Shown here: positions 43,336 to 47,266 of the stretch, in pieces
Numbering within the stretch: the first letter of the stretch is position 1
Layout: each line of letters starts with the position of its first letter
From: CAZCFB01 sp964511535
Lineage (GTDB): Bacteria > Myxococcota_A > Polyangia > GCA-2747355 > CAZCFB01
Direction of reading: 5' to 3'
DNA: 47,266 bases
Assembly (NCBI GenBank): GCA_964511535.1
Contig: CAZEFW010000059.1
Span: 1 to 47,266, forward strand
The notes under the pieces: generated by a model
What the model was told of the DNA's origin: nothing
The model's input: only the letters and a program-made list of their open reading frames with translations
Database searches by the model: none
Program-made: the position numbers and the translations under genes

Positions 43336-44193
43336 ATGGCCACCGTGGCGACGGCGCTGTTCAGCAGGCTGGACCTGGACCAGGACGGAACGCTCACCCG
43401 CGAAGAGCTGGCTCGCGCGGCAGCCGACCTCCACTGGTCCTGGCCCGAGGCACCCCTGCTTGCCCTGCTGGATCGGCTGACCCTGGACGGGCCGCTGGAC
43501 CGGGAGACCTTCACCGCTTGCCTCGAGCAGATCGCGCGGGACCGGCTGGGGCCCTACGGGGCCGCGCTGACCCGGGCGCCAGGACCCGAGCCCCGGCCGG
43601 CGGGGGAGGGCGGCGAGCGCCGGGCGCTGCTGATCATCGATCCCCAGCGCGCGTTCACCGAGGGCTGCTGGATGCGCTCCATCGGCCCGGGGCGGGAGGC
43701 GGACGTGGTCCCCCTACGCCGGGCCTTCGCCGCCTGCGCCGCCCTGCTGGCTCGCGCCCCGGACGGCCTGGAGGTGATGCTCACCCGCTGCCCCTTTCCG
43801 CCGGACAGCTACCCGTGGGATGCGGGGGTCGCGGCCGCGCTCCCTGCTGACCAGCCGTACTTCGTCAAGCCAGGCAACAGCGCGCTCTTCCCGCCGAGCA
43901 ACGGCTTCCGGCGCTGGCTGGAGCGGCTGCTGCCGGCCGGGCGGGATACCCTGGTGCTGGCGGGCTGTACCCTCAACTCCTGCGTGCGGGTCACCGCCCT
44001 GGAGGTGCAGGCGCTCATGGGAGCGCGGGGTTTGCGGGTGGTGGTGGACCCGGACCTGTGCGGCGCGCGGGCCAGCAACCACGAGCCCTCGGCAGAGTTC
44101 GGCGGGCGGTCCTCGGTGGAGGCAGCGCTGGAGGAGTTGGATGAAGGCGGGGTGCGTGTCCAGCGCGGGGTATTCTCTGGAGACGGCAAGTAG
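43336..44193 (+). CDS. EF-hand / isochorismatase-like hydrolase fusion
   Basis: The ATG at 43336 gives 285 residues; 43324 would add four. Residues 13-24 (DLDQDGTLTREE) form a canonical 12-residue EF-hand calcium loop with ligands at positions 1, 3, 5 and 12. A second, degenerate loop follows (~46-57, DRLTLDGPLDRE), giving an EF-hand pair. From ~95 comes a cysteine hydrolase domain with Asp102 (ALLIIDPQRAF), Lys178 (YFVKPGNSALF) and Cys216 (LAGCTLNSCVRVTALE), all three catalytic positions kept. Calcium control of the hydrolase is an inference. No signal peptide. The K+ channel gene starts 13 bases after its stop, implying one transcript. Confidence 0.82.
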   Translation: MATVATALFSRLDLDQDGTLTREELARAAADLHWSWPEAPLLALLDRLTLDGPLDRETFTACLEQIARDRLGPYGAALTRAPGPEPRPAGEGGERRALLIIDPQRAFTEGCWMRSIGPGREADVVPLRRAFAACAALLARAPDGLEVMLTRCPFPPDSYPWDAGVAAALPADQPYFVKPGNSALFPPSNGFRRWLERLLPAGRDTLVLAGCTLNSCVRVTALEVQALMGARGLRVVVDPDLCGARASNHEPSAEFGGRSSVEAALEELDEGGVRVQRGVFSGDGK

Positions 44194-44205
44194 ACGGAGG
44201 AGACA

Positions 44206-45060
44206 TTGCAGAGGCGCTTGTACGAGCTGATGGAGAAGACGGATGGCTGGACCGCCAAGGCCATCGACCTGTCCATCCTGGTGATGATCCTGATCTCCAT
44301 CACCCTGTTCGCGCTGGACACGGACGCCGAACTGAACAGGCAGTACGGCGCCACCTTCGAACAGATCCAGCGCTGGCTGGTGTACCTCTTCACCGTGGAG
44401 TACCTGCTTAGGCTGGTGGCCGCAGGGGGCAGAAAGGGGGCCAAGGGCAGCGGCAAGGCGGCGCTGGCTTACGCGATCTCCTTCTACGGAATCGTGGATC
44501 TGCTCGCCATCTTGCCCTTCTACCTGGAGGCCACTGGCTTGCTGGCGCTGCGGTCGTTGCGGGTGCTGCGCCTGCTGCGGCTGTTCAAGATCACCCGGTA
44601 CAACGACTCGCTCGGCCTGCTGATCAGGGTGATGCTGAGCAGGGCCGATCAGCTCGGGGTGTGTTTGCTGGTCTCGAGCATCGTGATGTTCGTGGCCGCC
44701 ACCGGGATCTACTACACCGAGGGTACGGCCCAGCCCAAGGCGTTCCCCAGCATCCCGGCCAGCCTGTGGTGGGCCATGGTGACCCTGACCACCGTGGGGT
44801 ACGGTGACACCTACCCGGTGACCTTGCTGGGCAAGCTGTTCACCTCGGTGATCTGCATGGTCGGCCTGGGCGTACTGGCCATCCCCACGGGCATCATCAG
44901 CTCGGGGCTGGTGGAGGCCATGGACGAGCGGCGCGAACGGAAGAGGCTGGAGGACTTGGGCAAGGGGCAGCCCTGCCCGCACTGCGGCAAGCATACCGGC
45001 CTGGAGGCGCCCGGGGAGTCCGCGGGACCCGCAGGGGAATCGGGTCCCGAACCCGGGTAG
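44206..45060 (+). CDS. Voltage-gated potassium channel, Kv-like six-helix subunit
   Basis: A 284-residue membrane protein from a TTG start with GGAGGAG at 44197-44203. Six helices: S1 ~19-37, S2 ~56-72, S3 ~90-107, S4 ~113-133, S5 ~148-170 and S6 ~208-233. S4 (RSLRVLRLLRLFKITR, residues 116-131) has a positive charge at every third position, six in all, as in true voltage sensors. The pore loop carries TTVGYGD (~195-201), the K+ selectivity filter. A cytosolic helix (DERRERKRLEDLG) precedes a small CPHCGKH motif (~257-263) that may bind zinc. Tetrameric in the family. Function inferred: membrane-potential-dependent K+ flux. Confidence 0.92.
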   Translation: MQRRLYELMEKTDGWTAKAIDLSILVMILISITLFALDTDAELNRQYGATFEQIQRWLVYLFTVEYLLRLVAAGGRKGAKGSGKAALAYAISFYGIVDLLAILPFYLEATGLLALRSLRVLRLLRLFKITRYNDSLGLLIRVMLSRADQLGVCLLVSSIVMFVAATGIYYTEGTAQPKAFPSIPASLWWAMVTLTTVGYGDTYPVTLLGKLFTSVICMVGLGVLAIPTGIISSGLVEAMDERRERKRLEDLGKGQPCPHCGKHTGLEAPGESAGPAGESGPEPG

Positions 45061-45063
45061 AAT
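45058..45063 (+). promoter_or_regulatory. Candidate -10 (TAGAAT) overlapping the K+ channel stop
   Basis: GGTAGAATGC shares its TAG with the channel stop codon and lies 30 bases before the ATG at 45094. Five of six consensus bases; no clear -35. Confidence 0.3.
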
Positions 45064-45093
45064 GCAAGCAACATCCTGGAGGCCAGACCTGCC

Positions 45094-45786
45094 ATGAAAC
45101 GTTCATTGCTCATCGTCTGCGCGCTGCTCGTCACCCTCGCCCCCTCGTCTGCCAGCGCCCTGCGCATCACCACCAATGTGAGCCTGCTCGCCTGGTCAGT
45201 GGACGGCGAGGCCGCGCTCCTGATGCAGCACCGGCATGGCCCCGAGGGGGGCGGGTCCCGGACCTACTTGCTGGTCAGGGCGAAGCCGCCGGGGGTGGTG
45301 CGGGCGGTGGTCTCCTCCGACTTCAGCCCGGGGGACGGGTCCACGCCGCAGACGGTGTCTCCGTCGGGCTGCCGCTCGGCGGTCACGGCCCTGGCCGCGG
45401 CCATCAAGAAGGCGCGGTTCAAGGGGATACAGGTGCGGCCAGCGGGTTGCGACGGCGAGCTGCGGGGCGGCATGGTCCGGGTGAGCGATGCAGCGCGCAA
45501 GGCGGCGGGATCGGGGCAGCTCAGGGGGCGGCGGGTGTATGTCAGCCCGCACCTGGAGTTCTTCCTGGACAGGGGGACCATCAGGGCGGAGGGCGCGCGC
45601 AAGCAGCGCAAGGTCGACGCCGAGGGCGCGATCATCGTGGCCCGGAGCAAGGGCAAGCGCGCGCTGCTGGTGCTGCACCAAACCCAGTACGGCGACACCC
45701 TCATACATGGGCTGTTCATGCGCAAGAAGGGCGCGCGGCGCGGCTACCTGAAGGTCAAGCTGCCCGGCGGCAAGGGCGGGCTGTAG
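45094..45786 (+). CDS. Exported hypothetical protein
   Basis: A 230-residue protein with signal peptide MKRSLLIVCALLVTLAPSSASA and probable cleavage before LRI. The mature part reads as beta-rich strands (VSLLAWSVDGEAALLMQHRHGPEGGGSRTYLLV ... KGKRALLVLHQTQYGDTLIHGLFM) with basic patches, and two Cys (~92, ~117) that could form a disulfide. I do not recognise a family. It stands alone between the channel and the barrel gene and has its own candidate -10. Confidence 0.7.
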   Translation: MKRSLLIVCALLVTLAPSSASALRITTNVSLLAWSVDGEAALLMQHRHGPEGGGSRTYLLVRAKPPGVVRAVVSSDFSPGDGSTPQTVSPSGCRSAVTALAAAIKKARFKGIQVRPAGCDGELRGGMVRVSDAARKAAGSGQLRGRRVYVSPHLEFFLDRGTIRAEGARKQRKVDAEGAIIVARSKGKRALLVLHQTQYGDTLIHGLFMRKKGARRGYLKVKLPGGKGGL

Positions 45787-45799
45787 CGCCAAACCGCAG

Positions 45800-45831
45800 G
45801 CGCGGGTCTGCTGCCGTTTCGTCGCCCGCGC
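45800..45831 (+). terminator. Inverted repeat GCGCGGG / CCCGCGC
   Basis: Perfect 7-bp arms with an 18-base loop, beginning 14 bases after the stop at 45786. Possible transcript end; no U-tract. Confidence 0.35.
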
Positions 45832-45935
45832 TGAGCCGCGGAACCTTCCCGCCTGCCGGGGCGTTGTCCTTGTGAGTCTTCACCCGGCGGAGGCCTCCGC
45901 CATCAAGAAAATCACCCTGGCAACGGGAGGTGGCC

Positions 45936-47036
45936 GTGTACCGGTTCGCCGTGACGCTTGTGCTGTGCCTGTGGACCCTGCCTGCCGTGGCCGGCCCGAA
46001 CAAGGAGGAGCCCGGCGGGTACTTCCGCCTCGGCGTGGGCTACATGAACAACGAGGGGTTTCTGGCCAGCGCCGGGCTGGGCCAGCGCCGCCTGTTCGGC
46101 GTCAGCGGCCTGGAGACCTCCCTCGAGGCGAAGATCACCGCGCACCAACAGCAGCTGGACTACCGGCTGGCCGTGGCCACCGCCAGGATGGGCCACCACT
46201 TCGTGGAGCTGAATATCTACGCCCACGCGGTGGGCCTGATGCGCGATGACGAGGCGCTGAAGCTTCACAGGGTGGGCGGCGCGTTGTCAGTGGGATGGCG
46301 CTTCGCGCCGGGGTGGTCCCTCTCCGGGGGGCTGCGGCTGGAGGGGCACTCGGCGCAGAACGCGGCGCAGCTGGCAGGCTCTGGCCTGGTCATGCCGCCG
46401 GACCACTGGGATGAGACGCGCCTGTACGCCGCGCCGTTTCTGCGCATCGCCTACGACGCGGGCGGCGGCGTGGACCGCGACACCGGGCTCCTCGTGGGCC
46501 TCGGGCTCGAGGCCACCGTGGAGCACTCGGCGCGCTGGGCCGGCTCCGCCGCTGACCTGACCCGGCTCGAGGCGAAGGCGAGGTACGGCCTGCGCCTGCC
46601 CGCCGGCATGTTGCTGCAGGCCTCCCTGCGCGGCGGCGTGATGCTTGGGCGGCACGGGGAGATCCCCCTGCTGTCGAGGTATCGCCTCAGCGGGCCCCTG
46701 GCGGGCGAGACGGCCCTGCCCATGTTCGGCCCCGCATGGAGCGCCAACGGCGCCCGGCTCTCTCTCGGGGGCGTGGGCATGGTCCACGGCTCGCTGGCGC
46801 TGTACGCGCCCATGGTCAAGGGCATGCTGTACGGCTTCGCCGGGGTCGAGGCCGGGGCGCTGTACCACCCGGACGTGGGGGGCCCCGACTTCAGCAACAT
46901 GGGCACCGGCGTGCTCGGCGTGCGGTGGCTGTCACCGCTGGGTCCCATCACCGCGGGGGTCGGGCTGCCCTTCTCCATGAGCAAGGACGAGAAGTACGAG
47001 CCGCGGTTCCTGTTTTCGTTCGGGGGGAGCTTTTGA
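45936..47036 (+). CDS. POTRA-less Omp85-like outer-membrane beta-barrel
   Basis: The GTG at 45936 has GGAGG five bases upstream; the in-frame GTG at 45930 overlaps that site. The signal peptide (YRFAVTLVLCLWTLPAVAG) leads to alternating amphipathic strands from the first residues. IPLLSRYRLSGPLAG (~235) resembles the conserved strand/L6 region of Omp85 proteins, and MGTGVLGVRWLSPLGPITAGVGLPF...RFLFSFGGSF is like the end of BamA/TamA barrels, with a C-terminal Phe expected of a BAM signal. At 366 residues there is no room for POTRA domains, so it may be a short Omp85 relative with a passive or accessory role. The TonB-like gene overlaps its stop. Confidence 0.68.
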   Translation: MYRFAVTLVLCLWTLPAVAGPNKEEPGGYFRLGVGYMNNEGFLASAGLGQRRLFGVSGLETSLEAKITAHQQQLDYRLAVATARMGHHFVELNIYAHAVGLMRDDEALKLHRVGGALSVGWRFAPGWSLSGGLRLEGHSAQNAAQLAGSGLVMPPDHWDETRLYAAPFLRIAYDAGGGVDRDTGLLVGLGLEATVEHSARWAGSAADLTRLEAKARYGLRLPAGMLLQASLRGGVMLGRHGEIPLLSRYRLSGPLAGETALPMFGPAWSANGARLSLGGVGMVHGSLALYAPMVKGMLYGFAGVEAGALYHPDVGGPDFSNMGTGVLGVRWLSPLGPITAGVGLPFSMSKDEKYEPRFLFSFGGSF

Positions 47037-47266
47037 GGCGGGAGCTCGCAGCGGCGCTGGGCCTGGCCCTGCTGCTGCACGTGACGCTCCTGTGGATCGG
47101 AACTCACCTGAGGTGGTTCGAGCCACCGGCGCCCGCCCACCAGCCCGCGGTGCATGAGCTGGTCCTGGTGCAAACGCCGGTGCTGGAACCGCTCCCGCCT
47201 CCGCACCCCAAAGAACACACCCCCGCCCGAGCCCCCACCCGCCCCCGCGCCCCCGCCCCCGCCCGG
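47033..47266 (+). CDS. TonB-like energy transducer N-terminus (cut by window end)
   Basis: A TTG at 47033 overlaps the barrel stop codon; GGAG lies three bases upstream. The 78 visible codons encode MRRELAAALGLALLLHVTLLWIGTH (short basic head, one membrane helix with a His inside), then a short segment (VHELVLVQTPVLEPL) and a Pro/Ala/Arg-rich stretch. This is the plan of TonB proteins: inner-membrane anchor with His in the helix, then a Pro-rich periplasmic rod. The C-terminal receptor-contact domain lies outside, so another Pro-rich anchored protein remains possible. Confidence 0.6.
   Translation, partial: MRRELAAALGLALLLHVTLLWIGTHLRWFEPPAPAHQPAVHELVLVQTPVLEPLPPPHPKEHTPARAPTRPRAPAPAR

Noticed and set aside
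47200..47266. CCCGCC-rich end of the window as a simple-sequence repeat
   Set aside because: It continues the open frame of the TonB-like gene as a Pro/Ala/Arg-rich rod, so coding explains it.

Overview
The window is very GC-rich, densely coded DNA from a Gram-negative bacterium that looks like a deltaproteobacterium in the broad sense, most likely Myxococcota. The evidence is indirect: many lipoproteins with cysteine-rich modules and beta-propellers, a Myxococcus-type CGNG...GEQCDG module, an AgmX/PglI-like C-terminal domain, a PilT motor ATPase and an Omp85-like barrel. No rRNA, tRNA, CRISPR array, insertion sequence or phage gene was seen.

Left part (1-7500). A period-6 GGGATC/GGGGTC repeat at the edge is followed by a YjbR/MmcQ-like protein, an exported hypothetical protein and a small Cys-rich protein, all on the minus strand. 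On the plus strand come a two-domain PPK2 polyphosphate kinase, a soluble NtrB-type histidine kinase, and a DUF2252 lipoprotein whose TTG start overlaps the kinase stop. Two minus-strand genes follow: an isochorismatase-like hydrolase and a 48-residue exported peptide.

Centre (7833-23614). Eleven plus-strand genes form one purine operon: purQ, purA, purB, purC, purE, purF, purD, purM, purN, purH and a purS-purS-purL fusion. Together they encode every step from PRPP to IMP and on to AMP. purK is absent, which fits because PurE has the signature of the ATP-independent class II AIR carboxylase known from animal PAICS. PurB, PurC and PurN also look like the subtypes found in eukaryotes. A PhoB/PhoR-like two-component pair follows purL after 26 bases.

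Right-centre (23791-38946). This is a surface or secretome island. On the minus strand are a lipoprotein with four-Cys repeats and a LamG-like end, and an exported protein with a caspase-fold His/Cys signature. On the plus strand are a Sel1/TM/AgmX-like protein and four lipoproteins in a row: ZU5 with a beta-rich end, a 14-blade RCC1 protein, a CGNG-module propeller protein, and twelve four-Cys repeats plus a seven-blade SBBP propeller. They share a plan of lipobox, acidic Pro/Asp linker, Cys-rich stalk and beta-fold head.

Right part (39068-47266). This holds a GHL6-like glycosidase, pilT, a convergent GT4 glycosyltransferase overlapping the pilT stop, an EF-hand/isochorismatase fusion closely followed by a voltage-gated K+ channel, an exported hypothetical protein, a POTRA-less Omp85-like barrel, and the start of a TonB-like protein cut by the window end.

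Several intergenic spaces carry degenerate 6-, 7- or 8-bp tandem repeats, each with a different unit. Two of the octamer arrays end in a perfect GC hairpin with a 3-nt loop. This recurring architecture, the refactored purine operon and the EF-hand hydrolase/K+ channel pair are the most interesting observations.
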